DNA of 64,000 bases from Vibrio sp. HI00D65 (GTDB lineage: Bacteria > Pseudomonadota > Gammaproteobacteria > Enterobacterales > Vibrionaceae), in contig NZ_LWEH01000460.1 in assembly GCF_001635455.1 (NCBI RefSeq), forward strand, positions 1 through 64,000. The letters run 5' to 3'. Of this stretch, positions 9,251 through 17,762 are shown in pieces; position 1 is the first letter of the stretch; each line of letters begins with the position of its first letter. Made by a program: the position numbers and the translations under genes. A model generated the notes under the pieces. It was given only the letters and a program-made list of their open reading frames with translations. It had not been told where the DNA came from and made no database searches.

Positions 9251-9931
9251 ATGAAATATCAAGACTTAATTCAAGCATGCCAGCAAGATTGGCAAGACTA
9301 CACCGAGCATGATTTTGTGAAAACGCTGGCGAACGGCACATTGGCTCAGCCGTGTTTTCTGCATTACCTGAAGCAAGATTTTCTGTTTTTGAAGCAGTAC
9401 GCCCGCGCGTACGCGTTAGCAATATACAAGGCTAAAACCTTGGCTGATATGCGCCGTGCATTGCCAAGCGTCCATGCTTTACTAGATTCTGAAATTTCAC
9501 ACCACGTGACTTACTGTGGTCAGTGGGGTTTAACAGAATCTGATTTAGAAAACGAACCAGAAGATTTCGGCACCGTCGCTTACACGCGCTACGTTTTAGA
9601 CGCGGGTATGACGGGGGATCTTGTTGATCTTTATGCGGCACTGGCTCCGTGTTCAATTGGTTATGCCGTCATTGGTAAAGCGCTATTAGAAAGCACGGAT
9701 ACTGTTTTAGAAGGTAACCCATACGCAAGCTGGTTACAGCTTTACGGTGGTGAAGAGTTCCAGTCTGGCGTGGCAACGGGCGCTGAGTATTTCAATCAGC
9801 TACTGGCTGAAATTGATATTAACAGCGAGCGCGGTCAGAACATCTTGCATATATTCAAAACCGCAACGCGTATGGAAGTGGCTTTCTGGCAGCAAGGTTT
9901 GAATGCACTTAATGACTCACCAACGACTTAA
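9251..9931 (+). CDS. tenA: Aminopyrimidine aminohydrolase (thiaminase II)
   Basis: TenA hydrolyses 4-amino-5-aminomethyl-2-methylpyrimidine, a product of base-degraded thiamine, to HMP, which ThiD then uses. The 226-residue all-helical protein opens with DWQDYTEHDFVKTLANGTL and FLHYLKQDFLFLKQYARAYA and has the conserved LAPCSIGYAVIG segment whose Cys is the catalytic residue in the family. The C-terminal helix has the ATRMEVAFWQQG pattern with the conserved Glu. It sits eight bases after the binding-protein gene and 28 before thiM, in line with a salvage operon. Confidence 0.94.
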   Translation: MKYQDLIQACQQDWQDYTEHDFVKTLANGTLAQPCFLHYLKQDFLFLKQYARAYALAIYKAKTLADMRRALPSVHALLDSEISHHVTYCGQWGLTESDLENEPEDFGTVAYTRYVLDAGMTGDLVDLYAALAPCSIGYAVIGKALLESTDTVLEGNPYASWLQLYGGEEFQSGVATGAEYFNQLLAEIDINSERGQNILHIFKTATRMEVAFWQQGLNALNDSPTT

Positions 9932-9959
9932 AGCGACTCTTACGAATAAGGACTAATCC

Positions 9960-10733
9960 ATGCTAACTGAACAAATCATTCAATCGCTGCGCGCAGTACG
10001 GGAGCAAAAGCCGCTGGTTGTGAATATTACTAACTACGTGGTGATGAATAACACAGCCAATGCTCTGCTAGCGCTTGGTGCTTCACCTCTCATGGCGCAT
10101 TCGCAGCAAGAATTGGCTCAGATGATGTCATTCTCTGGCGCTTTGGTGATCAACATTGGCACGCTCGACAGTGTCTGGACGCCAAGAATGTACTTCGCGG
10201 TTGAACAAGCTAACGCGAACAACAAGGTCGTGGTGCTTGACCCTGTAGGTTGTGGTGCAAGCATGCTGCGTACCGAGACTTCTCGTCAAATCGCACGTTT
10301 AGCGGATAAGTTAATCATTCGTGGTAACGCGTCTGAGATTATCGCATTAGCGGGTGAGCAAGCGCAGAACAAAGGTGTGGATGCGCTTGATAGCAGTGAT
10401 GCTGCACAATGCTTAGTGGCTGAATACGGAGCAAATGTGGTGATTTCAGGTGAGACGGATTACGTTGTCACCAAAGACAGCATGGTGACGTTAAACAATG
10501 GACACCAAATGATGCCGTATGTGACGGGCATGGGTTGTACTTTAACCGCACTGACTGGTGCATTTGCTGCTATTGGTGATGAAAGCGGTCTGGCTGCGGC
10601 GGCGGTATTGGGCGTGGTTGGTGAAATTGCTGCTGAGAACTCCCGCGGCCCAGGTAGCTTGCAAATGAACCTGCTTGATGAGCTGTATCAGTTGGACGAA
10701 GAGACTCTGCTTCAACGTTTGAAGATTAAGTAG
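9960..10733 (+). CDS. thiM: Hydroxyethylthiazole kinase
   Basis: ThiM phosphorylates 4-methyl-5-(beta-hydroxyethyl)thiazole for thiamine salvage. The 257-residue protein has the family landmarks: PLVVNITNYVVMNNTANALL at residues 18-37, KVVVLDPVGCGAS near 90, NASEIIAL near 123, and the active-site MGCTLTALTGAFAA near 190 with the conserved Cys. AATAAGGAC precedes the ATG. It is the last intact gene of the riboswitch-led cluster, and a strong terminator follows at 10792-10828, so thiE at 13 kb must have its own promoter. Confidence 0.95.
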   Translation: MLTEQIIQSLRAVREQKPLVVNITNYVVMNNTANALLALGASPLMAHSQQELAQMMSFSGALVINIGTLDSVWTPRMYFAVEQANANNKVVVLDPVGCGASMLRTETSRQIARLADKLIIRGNASEIIALAGEQAQNKGVDALDSSDAAQCLVAEYGANVVISGETDYVVTKDSMVTLNNGHQMMPYVTGMGCTLTALTGAFAAIGDESGLAAAAVLGVVGEIAAENSRGPGSLQMNLLDELYQLDEETLLQRLKIK

Positions 10734-10791
10734 GGTTCATCTACGTCTAAGCAATCAATAAGAAGCCTCACTTAAAACGCTTTAGTTATAG

Positions 10792-10828
10792 AAAAGCCCC
10801 CCGACACTTATGTTTTGGGGGCTTTTTA
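10792..10828 (+). terminator. Rho-independent terminator after thiM
   Basis: AAAAGCCCCC pairs with GGGGGCTTTT around a loop of about 15 bases and ends in a T run. It closes the thiamine operon and may also serve the convergent chemoreceptor gene. Confidence 0.85.
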
Positions 10829-10870
10829 TTATTGGTTTGGAACTGTACCAGCCGTGTATAGACTGGCTGA

Positions 10871-12814
10871 CTAGGTTCTAAATCGGTTCACTTGGTTCTC
10901 TAGGTGATGAGCTACCTCGGTTAAGTCGCTAGCTGCACCTGAAATGCTGCTGACTGACTCTTGGTTACTTTGCGCGATGGTATTCGCACCTTGCGCATTT
11001 TCACCCAGTGATTTGGTAAGGCGATCCTGCTCATCAACCGACACTGCGATTTGGCTGTTGGCTTGGTTCAGGTCTTGGATGTGTTGATTTATCACATGTA
11101 AGTTCTGAGAAGCTTGCTGCGCCTGCGTGGAAGCATCTGAAACAGTACTGTGGCTCTCTTTGATCGACTCTAACGCATCTTTAGCACCACGCTGTAGCGA
11201 GGTGATAAGTTCATCAATCTGGCTAGCAGAATCTTGAGTACGCTTAGCGAGCGTTCTTACCTCATCCGCTACTACGGCAAATCCGCGACCTTGTTCACCT
11301 GCGCGAGCAGCTTCAATCGCGGCATTCAGCGCGAGAAGGTTAGTCTGCTCTGATACGCCTTTGATTACTTCCAGTATTGCACCAATGTTCATCGACTCTT
11401 TATGGAGGTCGGTCACTTTCTGGCTGCTGACCTGCATGCTTTCATCGGCGCTGCCAATTTCATGCAGTGTTTTGTCTACTTCTTTGAGGCCCATCGCGAC
11501 GTTTTCGGTTGCTTGGTTGGCAACTTGAGAAGCGTGGTTAGCACTTGAAGCAATTTCAGATGTACTTGAAGCCAGTTGGTCGACTGCGGTTGAGATGTTC
11601 ATCATCTCGCAGTTCAACTGCGTTGCATTGGTCGAGCTGTTGTTGGTTACTTGATTGAGTGATGCAGACATTTCACCAATACGCACACTAGATCGGTTCA
11701 CTTGGCTTACGATATCACGCAGAGATTCAATGGTGATCTCCATGTTAGTAAGCAGTTCGCCAATCTCGTTCTTACTCTCAATGTCTACTTCAACATTTAG
11801 GTTGCCTTGAGAAAGCTCATTGGTGATCTGTTTAACCTGTGCAATACCTTTGGTGATTGAGCGAGTCACTAACACAGCGCTTGTCATGCCGATAACTAAC
11901 GCCACCCCCGTTAGTAAGATGATGATTTGAATTGAGCGCGTTTCACTGTCTTGCAGCTCTGGTGTTAGCGCCTGTTTCTGCTGTTCTAGAATGCTCTGAG
12001 CATCAGCCACCGCGATCGCTAAGCTATCACCAATCGAGGATAGGGTTGCGGTTCTTTGAGTGTTCTCCAGCGTCTGTTGGTGAACTTGTTCAAAGCCTTT
12101 CGCATAGGCTTCACGCTGGTTAGAGAAGTCTTCAATCAGTTCGCTTTGGTAAGGGGAGGACTTCAGAGACTCAATATCACCCTCAATACCTGGCAGAGCA
12201 TATTCAAAGATGTCTTTACCCGTTTCGTAGGTTTTGACGTCGTTGTTGTTCGAGTAGCTAATAACCGCGATCTTAGCTGCGAGAAAGTTCTCCATGAGCA
12301 TACCCGCGTACAAGCTCGCATTTGGATCGTTGTTATTGTATGACTCATACAATAAGCTCTGTGCGGCTTTTAGCGCGTTAGTCTCTCTTTTGACCATCTC
12401 AACATTCACTAGTTGGTCGATCATTCGCTGGCTCTGCTTCATTGAGCCATAGGCAGTATCAAAGGCGGCAACACTGTCTTGAACCAGTTGTAAGCTTGTT
12501 AGGCTATTGGTATTAGTAGTGTTTTCGATTAAGTTATTGAGCAGATCATCGATCGCCAATTTGCTCGATTGATAATTCGCTTCATATTGCTCATTCAATG
12601 ACTCTAAGTAACGTTCAGAGGCTAAACGCATCTGAAGAAAGTGCACTTGAATGTTGCCAGATTGAGTCGCTTTATGGCTGAGTTCGCTGTACTCGCTAAA
12701 GCCGTTTGACAAGGTTTGAATGCCTTTGTAACTCACAAGGCCTGAAACGACGAAAAAGAGCAAGCAGATGGCAAACCCCAGCTTGATCTTAAGCGCTATA
12801 GAAAGGTGGCGCAT
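10871..12814 (-). CDS. Methyl-accepting chemotaxis protein with large helical periplasmic sensor
   Basis: A 647-residue inner-membrane chemoreceptor. A first membrane helix lies near residues 10-31 and a second near 294-316. The roughly 260-residue periplasmic part between them is predicted all-helical and is larger than a four-helix bundle, so an HBM-type double bundle is plausible, but I cannot prove it. A HAMP segment follows (TKGIAQVKQITNELSQGNLN), then the signalling coiled coil with the conserved tip containing NLLALNAAIEAARAGE. There is no C-terminal receptor-tail pentapeptide. It sits on the opposite strand between thiM and the broken thiE; the ligand is unknown. Confidence 0.9.
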   Translation of the reverse strand: MRHLSIALKIKLGFAICLLFFVVSGLVSYKGIQTLSNGFSEYSELSHKATQSGNIQVHFLQMRLASERYLESLNEQYEANYQSSKLAIDDLLNNLIENTTNTNSLTSLQLVQDSVAAFDTAYGSMKQSQRMIDQLVNVEMVKRETNALKAAQSLLYESYNNNDPNASLYAGMLMENFLAAKIAVISYSNNNDVKTYETGKDIFEYALPGIEGDIESLKSSPYQSELIEDFSNQREAYAKGFEQVHQQTLENTQRTATLSSIGDSLAIAVADAQSILEQQKQALTPELQDSETRSIQIIILLTGVALVIGMTSAVLVTRSITKGIAQVKQITNELSQGNLNVEVDIESKNEIGELLTNMEITIESLRDIVSQVNRSSVRIGEMSASLNQVTNNSSTNATQLNCEMMNISTAVDQLASSTSEIASSANHASQVANQATENVAMGLKEVDKTLHEIGSADESMQVSSQKVTDLHKESMNIGAILEVIKGVSEQTNLLALNAAIEAARAGEQGRGFAVVADEVRTLAKRTQDSASQIDELITSLQRGAKDALESIKESHSTVSDASTQAQQASQNLHVINQHIQDLNQANSQIAVSVDEQDRLTKSLGENAQGANTIAQSNQESVSSISGAASDLTEVAHHLENQVNRFRT

Positions 12815-13075
12815 AACTATCCCTATATTTACCTGATTCCTTCATTTTGGAGTATTCCATAAAACTGTGTATCGGGCATGCTCAAAGTGAATAGTTTGTG
12901 TAATAAGTAACGCTTTGGTTAAAAAGTTCAGATTTTTCGATATGCTTTCAACGAGTTGCGTATTTGGCCTGTTCGTGTAACGCAGAGATTTTATTATTAA
13001 CTCCCATGCATAGCAGGCGATTTGTCGGTAAAATAGCAGAACATCAATGATAGAAATCGATTTAAAAGGAACGGT

Positions 13076-13707
13076 ATGAACCCTTACAAGCTCTACTTGG
13101 TTACTGACGACCAACAGATTTAGAAACGCTTAAGTTTGTGGTTGAAAAAGCGGTCGCTGGTGGCGTTACTATGGTTCAAGTAAGAGAGAAACACGGAGAT
13201 GTGAGAGCCTTCATCGAGCGTGCAGAAGCCGTTAAATCAGTTTTAGATGGAACAGGTGTGCCATTAATCATTAATGATCGAGTTGATGTAGCATTAGCTG
13301 TGGATGCCGATGGTTTGCATTTAGGGCAATCGGATATGCCTGCAACCATAGCCCGCAAGCTGATTGGTTCAGATAAGATTCTTGGTTTATCAATTGAGAC
13401 TGAGCAGCAGTTACAAGAAGCTGATGACTTGCCGATTGATTACATTGGTCTCAGCGCACTGTTTGAGACTCAGACAAAAAAAAATCTGAAAAAGTATTGG
13501 GGTTACGAAGGCGTTAAGTTGGCGTTGGAAACAACCAAGTTACCGATAGTCGGGATTGGTGGCATCAACGAATCTAATATCCCACAGTTGGTTGAAACAG
13601 GTATTCACGGCTTAGCGCTAGTATCTGCAATCTGTCACGCTGAAGACCCTAAAAAGGCGACGCAAGACTTGCTAAATCTGATGGGAGAGTGGGTTTGTAG
13701 CGATTAG
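13076..13707 (+). pseudogene. thiE: Thiamine-phosphate synthase, frameshifted near the N-terminus
   Basis: ThiE joins HMP-PP and thiazole phosphate to make thiamine phosphate. Reading from the ATG at 13076 gives MNPYKLYLVTDDQQI and then a stop at 13121; the family continuation (DLETLKFVVEKA, then GGVTMVQVREK) is in the next frame. One missing base close to 13118 explains this. Downstream the frame is open to 13707 and keeps the expected motifs: QVREK, INDRVDVALAVDADGLHLGQSDMP, VGIGGIN and GLALVSAI. Re-initiation at a GTG at 13138 would lose the first beta strand. An AAAAGGAACG ribosome site precedes the original ATG. A run of nine A at 13476-13484 is in frame. A sequencing error is the main alternative. 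Confidence 0.85.
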
Positions 13708-13737
13708 AAAACAAATGAAGCGAGTCATTTGTTTTCT
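13706..13737 (+). terminator. Terminator-like hairpin at the end of thiE
   Basis: A 13-base arm AGAAAACAAATGA pairs perfectly with TCATTTGTTTTCT around a six-base loop. The arm overlaps the thiE stop codon. The 3' arm itself supplies the T-rich end. Confidence 0.6.
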
Positions 13738-13791
13738 AGTTAGCGCGTATGAAAGCGCTCAAAGGATTTTCAGCTGGAGATAGGACCTATC

Positions 13792-13863
13792 TTACTGAAT
13801 ACACAGGGCAACAGTGCCGATGATCATCAAAGCGACTGCTGCATACCAACCTATTTTACGCAC
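13792..13863 (-). CDS. Possible 23-residue single-helix membrane peptide
   Basis: On the minus strand a GTG at 13861-13863 opens a 23-codon frame, starting (M)RKIGWYAAVALMII and ending GTVALCIQ before a TAA. It looks like a basic N-end plus one membrane helix. The frame stays open a little upstream of the GTG and no clear ribosome site is visible. It could be a real small membrane protein or a gene remnant. Low confidence. Confidence 0.25.
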   Translation of the reverse strand: MRKIGWYAAVALMIIGTVALCIQ

Positions 13864-13868
13864 TATTG

Positions 13869-14474
13869 ATGTTGTTTTTTGGTTGCGCGGTGATGCAGCA
13901 GTTTTATCCTCAAAGCCAAAAGACGATTCTATTCTTGATCATTATTACCTTGGCGGTTTCGATTGTCTGCATTCATGAAGAGCGGTCGTTGCATCGCTCT
14001 TGGTATGGTTTGCTGCTGATTACTACATCGGTGTCTGGTGTTTTCTCCTTCCTAGAAGGCTACATTTTGTCGATAGTGACGCTAACGGCACTTACCATGT
14101 TTCTGTTTTCGCATATCTACTCCGCTTTAAGGCAAGTGATGCAAGCGAAAACGGTCACGCCCAATCACATCATTGGCTCTATCTGTATTTATTTATTGTT
14201 GGGCTTTGCGTGGTCGACTATCTACTTGTTGATTCTCGAGATCTTTCCTAACGCACTTTGTGGCTTACAAGAGCAATTTTGGCTAACTAACTTGTTTAAT
14301 GCGATGTATTTCAGCTTTATTACTCTTACAACGGTAGGCTATGGAGATATTTCTCCAGCCTTGCCTGTTGCTCAGTTCTTTGCATTTATGGGATCTATCA
14401 TCGGCAGCTTCTATTTAGCGATTATGGTGGCGAGTTTAGTCAGTATTTGGTTAGCACAGTCTCATTCAGATTAG
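13869..14474 (+). CDS. Potassium-channel-like membrane protein
   Basis: The product (about 201 residues) has several hydrophobic helices, a pore helix and the selectivity filter in FITLTTVGYGDIS near residue 160, then a last helix (VAQFFAFMGSIIGSFYLAIMVASLVSIWL). This is the ion-channel (Ion_trans_2) architecture with extra N-terminal helices. No cytoplasmic RCK or cyclic-nucleotide domain follows. The start is uncertain: the ATG at 13869 (TTG just upstream) lies almost at the start of a hydrophobic segment and lacks a clear ribosome site, so the N-terminus may be shortened. It is followed by a terminator and stands alone. Confidence 0.8.
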   Translation: MLFFGCAVMQQFYPQSQKTILFLIIITLAVSIVCIHEERSLHRSWYGLLLITTSVSGVFSFLEGYILSIVTLTALTMFLFSHIYSALRQVMQAKTVTPNHIIGSICIYLLLGFAWSTIYLLILEIFPNALCGLQEQFWLTNLFNAMYFSFITLTTVGYGDISPALPVAQFFAFMGSIIGSFYLAIMVASLVSIWLAQSHSD

Positions 14475-14484
14475 AGCTTATACA

Positions 14485-14522
14485 AAAAAGCCCGGTAATT
14501 GCTCAGTAACACCGGGCTTTTT
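14485..14522 (+). terminator. Rho-independent terminator
   Basis: AAAAGCCCGGT pairs with ACCGGGCTTTT around a 13-base loop. It ends the channel gene and could serve both strands. Confidence 0.85.
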
Positions 14523-14544
14523 AATGCTGCTCGTTGATCAAGTC

Positions 14545-14757
14545 TTATGAAGCAGTTGCTTGTATTTTTTCTAGTTCCGTAATCGTTGTTTGCGATACCA
14601 GCTGACCATCTATGTAGTAAGTCACGATTTGGCCTTCTTTGATGCCATTTGGTTTGAAAAGTAGTCGAATGAGAAAGGAATGATAGAAATAAGGTATTAA
14701 CGTTTGAACTAGCCGAAAAATAGCGACTAATAATGTTATGATCTTGAGCCTGCACCG
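14545..14757 (-). pseudogene. Probable remnant of a small protein gene
   Basis: The minus-strand frame ending at a TAA at 14545-14547 reads as a protein-like C-terminus: KPNGIKEGQIVTYYIDGQLV followed by SQTTITELEKIQATAS. It remains open upstream to about 14757 through a hydrophobic stretch (TLLVAIFRLVQTLIPYFYH), where a stop occurs without any ATG, GTG or TTG start in frame. I do not recognise the family. It may be a gene that lost its 5' end to the neighbouring gene's promoter region. Confidence 0.3.
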
Positions 14758-14781
14758 AAGTTATACAGAAAAGGAAAGAGA

Positions 14782-15375
14782 ATGACCCACCTTAGAGAGC
14801 AGCAAGAAGCTGCAATGGCGACGTTTAAGGAAAACTTACACCTTCCAAATGGTGGTTTTCATAAACTGATCATCGAGCTAAGTAAGGAGTTTCAGCTACC
14901 TTTTCAAAAAGTACGCACTGTTTTAAAAAACGCTCAGAAAGACATTGAACGCCAAATTCGTGAAGACTTTTCAAATGTTGATGAGGGCGTGATTAGCCAA
15001 ACGAATTGGGTGAATATCATTCGATTAAAGTTGATTGAGTTAGCTAAAGACAATCAAAGCGTGATGGACAAGCTGAAGTTAAATCCAAAGTATCAAAAGG
15101 TATTAGAAGCGACTAATGCCTCGATCTCAAGTGAAGACGAGCGTGAAGAGTTGATTGAAGAGTTAATTCAGGCCTATGAAAAAGAAGTATTCAAACCTTT
15201 ATTGGCTATGCTGCACACCACAAAGCTGTACTGGAAGTTAATGCTAGTGGACGAAACATGTAAGATGACTGAGGAAAATCGCGATAAGTTCAGCGATTAC
15301 CCTCAACACATGCAAGCTGCAGAACATCTATATACGCTTGATCAAAAGCTAAGGTCTATGCCGTTAACGAAATGA
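14782..15375 (+). CDS. Helical cytoplasmic protein of unknown function
   Basis: Not recognised. The 197-residue product is almost entirely charged amphipathic helix, with no signal peptide or membrane segment. The N-terminal part (FHKLIIELSKEFQLPFQKVRTVLKNAQKDIER) looks like a small helical bundle, and a strongly acidic segment (SSEDEREELIEELIQAYEKE) lies near residue 115. A good ribosome site (AAAGGAAAGAG) precedes the ATG. It stands alone between a terminator and a gap of about 300 bases. I do not assign a function. Confidence 0.7.
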   Translation: MTHLREQQEAAMATFKENLHLPNGGFHKLIIELSKEFQLPFQKVRTVLKNAQKDIERQIREDFSNVDEGVISQTNWVNIIRLKLIELAKDNQSVMDKLKLNPKYQKVLEATNASISSEDEREELIEELIQAYEKEVFKPLLAMLHTTKLYWKLMLVDETCKMTEENRDKFSDYPQHMQAAEHLYTLDQKLRSMPLTK

Positions 15376-15678
15376 TAATGTGTCATTGGTGATTCAAGGT
15401 TCAATCTTAATTGATTTCAAGAAGAGCTCGTTGAAATAGAAACTGGCTTTCATCAGAAGCGATTATTCAAGATAACGCTTTCAAACCTCTACGCTTTTTC
15501 ATACAAGCGTCAATTCAATGAAAACACGATAACCTAGCTAGCGTAAGCCGCGAGTGAAATGCAAAAAGGGCTAGGTTTCTATTCTGTTCCAGTTCTACTC
15601 TATTTTATTATGCTAGAGCAAATTGAGGGTGACATCTGTGGGACTAACGGTGTTTCTTTCTGTTGCTTTAGGGGAAAG
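15376..15678. other. Intergenic region with an inverted repeat
   Basis: No gene is supported here. The only structure I see is AACCTAGC at 15531-15538 mirrored by GCTAGGTT at 15570-15577, about 31 bases apart; without a long T run it is not a convincing terminator. Confidence 0.5.
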
Positions 15679-15888
15679 CTATAGGATTGTGAAATGTCCT
15701 AGGGTGTTTCCGTTGCGCGAAATGATAGTTCCGGTGCTGTCTCTTTCGTTAAATTCAAAGTCTATGAGATAACTGTTGTGTTGTAGCTGTGGCAATATGT
15801 GGCGGTGAAGTATATCGCTATTGAGCTGTCTAATCTCGGCGACCCATGAAAGTTGTTCTTTGTGTAAGTCTATTTTGATCTTGAGCAT
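15679..15888 (-). CDS. Small protein of unknown function
   Basis: A 69-residue frame starting MLKIKIDLHKEQLSWVAEIR and ending GHFTIL. The pattern of alternating hydrophobic residues fits a small alpha/beta protein, and FEFNERDSTGTIISRNGNTL could be a beta hairpin. A plausible ribosome site (AAAAGGTAG) lies just before the ATG, which favours a real gene. No signal peptide or membrane segment. The family is not recognised, and it sits beside a long non-coding stretch. Confidence 0.5.
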   Translation of the reverse strand: MLKIKIDLHKEQLSWVAEIRQLNSDILHRHILPQLQHNSYLIDFEFNERDSTGTIISRNGNTLGHFTIL

Positions 15889-16653
15889 TTACTACCTTTT
15901 AGTTTGTTGACTGATTTCTCGCGTGAGAGTTGGTACCAATGGATTTGTCTTGTTGTTCTTCGTGACATAACTTTGCCTTTTGTTTATTACATTTGTATTT
16001 AAGTGAACGATCTAATCTGAGTTCGCAGATAAGAAAGCGAATAACGATAGATCGGTAGTTAGGATCGAATTTAAAAGCTATTGAATGATTATCTAGGTGA
16101 AAGCTGACGCAGAGATGGTGTAACGAGGTATCGAGAACTGTCTTTGTGGAACTTGGACTTACTTTAGCATTAACAGCTCTATAGATTAGAGCCAGACGAA
16201 GAACTATACGCCTAGTTTTTTAAATTACAACCCCATTTTTTATGAAATCTAAAAATAATTTTGATTGAAATATCATCGTTATTTAGCCGCAAAGGGAGAG
16301 TCATTGGGAGGTTACTCTTCTTAGTGCTGTGTCACTGATCATGTTTTCTGAACAAAAGTTCTCTTGTTATGCTTTGCGGTGTTTTTTACTATCGGTGATA
16401 ACTAAGTTGCTGTCATATAAGAGTTTTACATTGTAAATTCCAAGGCCTCATGCTACGAGTCCTTGATTATGTTGCTTGTTTAAAACTCCGTTATTCCAAA
16501 TCCTGCTCCATTTTTCTTAAATGAGATCTATCCAGCTTTCGAACGCTGCGTCGATATACGTGTTTTAGATAGCGATCTAGCAATATATGAATAATCACTT
16601 TAACGTTTCTGAATAAGAAAGTTGTAGTGCAACTAAATTATTGCAAATATTAT
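15889..16653. other. Long non-coding stretch
   Basis: About 750 bases, AT-rich and with stop codons in all frames, hold no gene that I can support. The right end carries the promoter and Fur box of the siderophore operon. The length is unusual compared with the rest of the window, so an untranslated RNA or the eroded remains of a gene are possible, but I see no direct sign of either. Confidence 0.5.
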
Positions 16654-16668
16654 TGATAATAATTCTCA
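16654..16668 (+). promoter_or_regulatory. Fur box upstream of siderophore uptake operon
   Basis: TGATAATAATTCTCA matches the 7-1-7 Fur consensus (TGATAAT-N-ATTATCA) at 14 of 15 positions, and the flanking bases extend the AT-rich inverted repeat. It lies about 145 bases upstream of the binding-protein gene, so the operon is probably repressed by Fur with iron. Confidence 0.8.
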
Positions 16669-16812
16669 CTTGCGTTACAAGTTTGTAGTCAAATCAATGA
16701 CAAACTTTAAATTATCGTTATTTAGCAGTTGTGTACGACCCTTACTCAACTATGAGTATTCTGACTTTCATTGTCATGAGTGGTGGTTTGTCTCAATGGC
16801 AAAGGAAGAAAC

Positions 16813-17745
16813 ATGAAGAAAACAATCAAATCAGTTCGCCAGTTAGTGAGCGGGCTTGCTATCGTTCTTGCATCATCGCTTATGACCGCTCATGCGGAAA
16901 CTGTCACGATTGAACACGTAAAGGGCACCGCGCAGTTTACTGAAGTACCACAACGAGTTGTTGTTCTTGGTTTTGGTAGCTTGGATGTACTTGATAAAAT
17001 TGGTGTAAAGCCAGTTGGTGCACCTCACAGCCTAATGCCTGACTATCTTGAGTCATACAAAGAAACAACGAAAAACACTGGCTCGTTAAGAGAACCTGAT
17101 TTCGAAGCTATCTACATGTTGAAGCCAGACGTAATCATTGCGGAAAACCGGATGCTTAAGGTTTACGACAAGTTGGCTCAAATTGCACCAACGATCATGT
17201 TCTCTATTGAAGGTGATAAGTACTGGGCTGATGTAAAGCAAAACTGGCGTTCACTGGGTGAGTTATTCGGCAAGCAGGCCGAAGTTGAAGCGATCATCAA
17301 AGAGACTCAAGGTTCAATCACTGCTGTGAATGACAAAGTAACCTCGGGTGAAACGACGGCGATGATGCTAATGAACAACGGTAACAATATTGCGATGTTC
17401 AACAAAGGCAGCCGCTTCTCTATTATCTTTGACGATTTCGGCTACGTTGAGTCAAAGAGTGCGACAGTCGCACCAATCAAAGGTACGCACGGTAACCTTA
17501 TCTCTTTTGAATACATTGCAGACGCAAAACCTGAAGTGCTTTACATCCTAGATCGTGAAAAAGCGATTGGCCGCTCTGAAGGTCGAGCACCTCAACTGTT
17601 TGATAACCCATTGGTAGCGGCAACTCCAGCAGCACAACAAGGTAACATTGTTTACCTTGATTCAAGTGCATGGTACCTAGCTGGTGGTGGTGTTACTGCA
17701 ATCCACAGAATGTTGGGTGACATTGAACGTACCATTCAACAGTAA
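16813..17745 (+). CDS. vctP: Siderophore ABC transporter substrate-binding protein (VctP/FatB-like)
   Basis: A periplasmic ferric-siderophore binding protein of 310 residues. The signal peptide ends near TAHA/ETVTIEH; the mature start TVTIEHVKGTAQF followed by PQRVVVLGFGSLDVLDKIGV is the class III binding-protein pattern. DFEAIYMLKPDVIIAENRM and LFDNPLVAATPAAQQGNIVYLD are further family segments. I chose the ATG at 16813, which has AAAGGAAGAA just upstream. Gene order (binding protein, two permeases, ATPase) and the Fur box match vctPDGC of V. cholerae, which takes up catechol siderophores. The exact ligand cannot be read from sequence, and the Fat system for related siderophores is an alternative. 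Confidence 0.85.
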   Translation: MKKTIKSVRQLVSGLAIVLASSLMTAHAETVTIEHVKGTAQFTEVPQRVVVLGFGSLDVLDKIGVKPVGAPHSLMPDYLESYKETTKNTGSLREPDFEAIYMLKPDVIIAENRMLKVYDKLAQIAPTIMFSIEGDKYWADVKQNWRSLGELFGKQAEVEAIIKETQGSITAVNDKVTSGETTAMMLMNNGNNIAMFNKGSRFSIIFDDFGYVESKSATVAPIKGTHGNLISFEYIADAKPEVLYILDREKAIGRSEGRAPQLFDNPLVAATPAAQQGNIVYLDSSAWYLAGGGVTAIHRMLGDIERTIQQ

Positions 17746-17762
17746 TTTTTAACGAGTTTTTC

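Noticed and set aside
13800..13868. Possible 5' extension of the channel gene in another frame
   Set aside because: The upstream reading from an ATG near 13819 is in a different frame and gives a non-hydrophobic stretch, so a frameshifted N-terminus cannot be supported.
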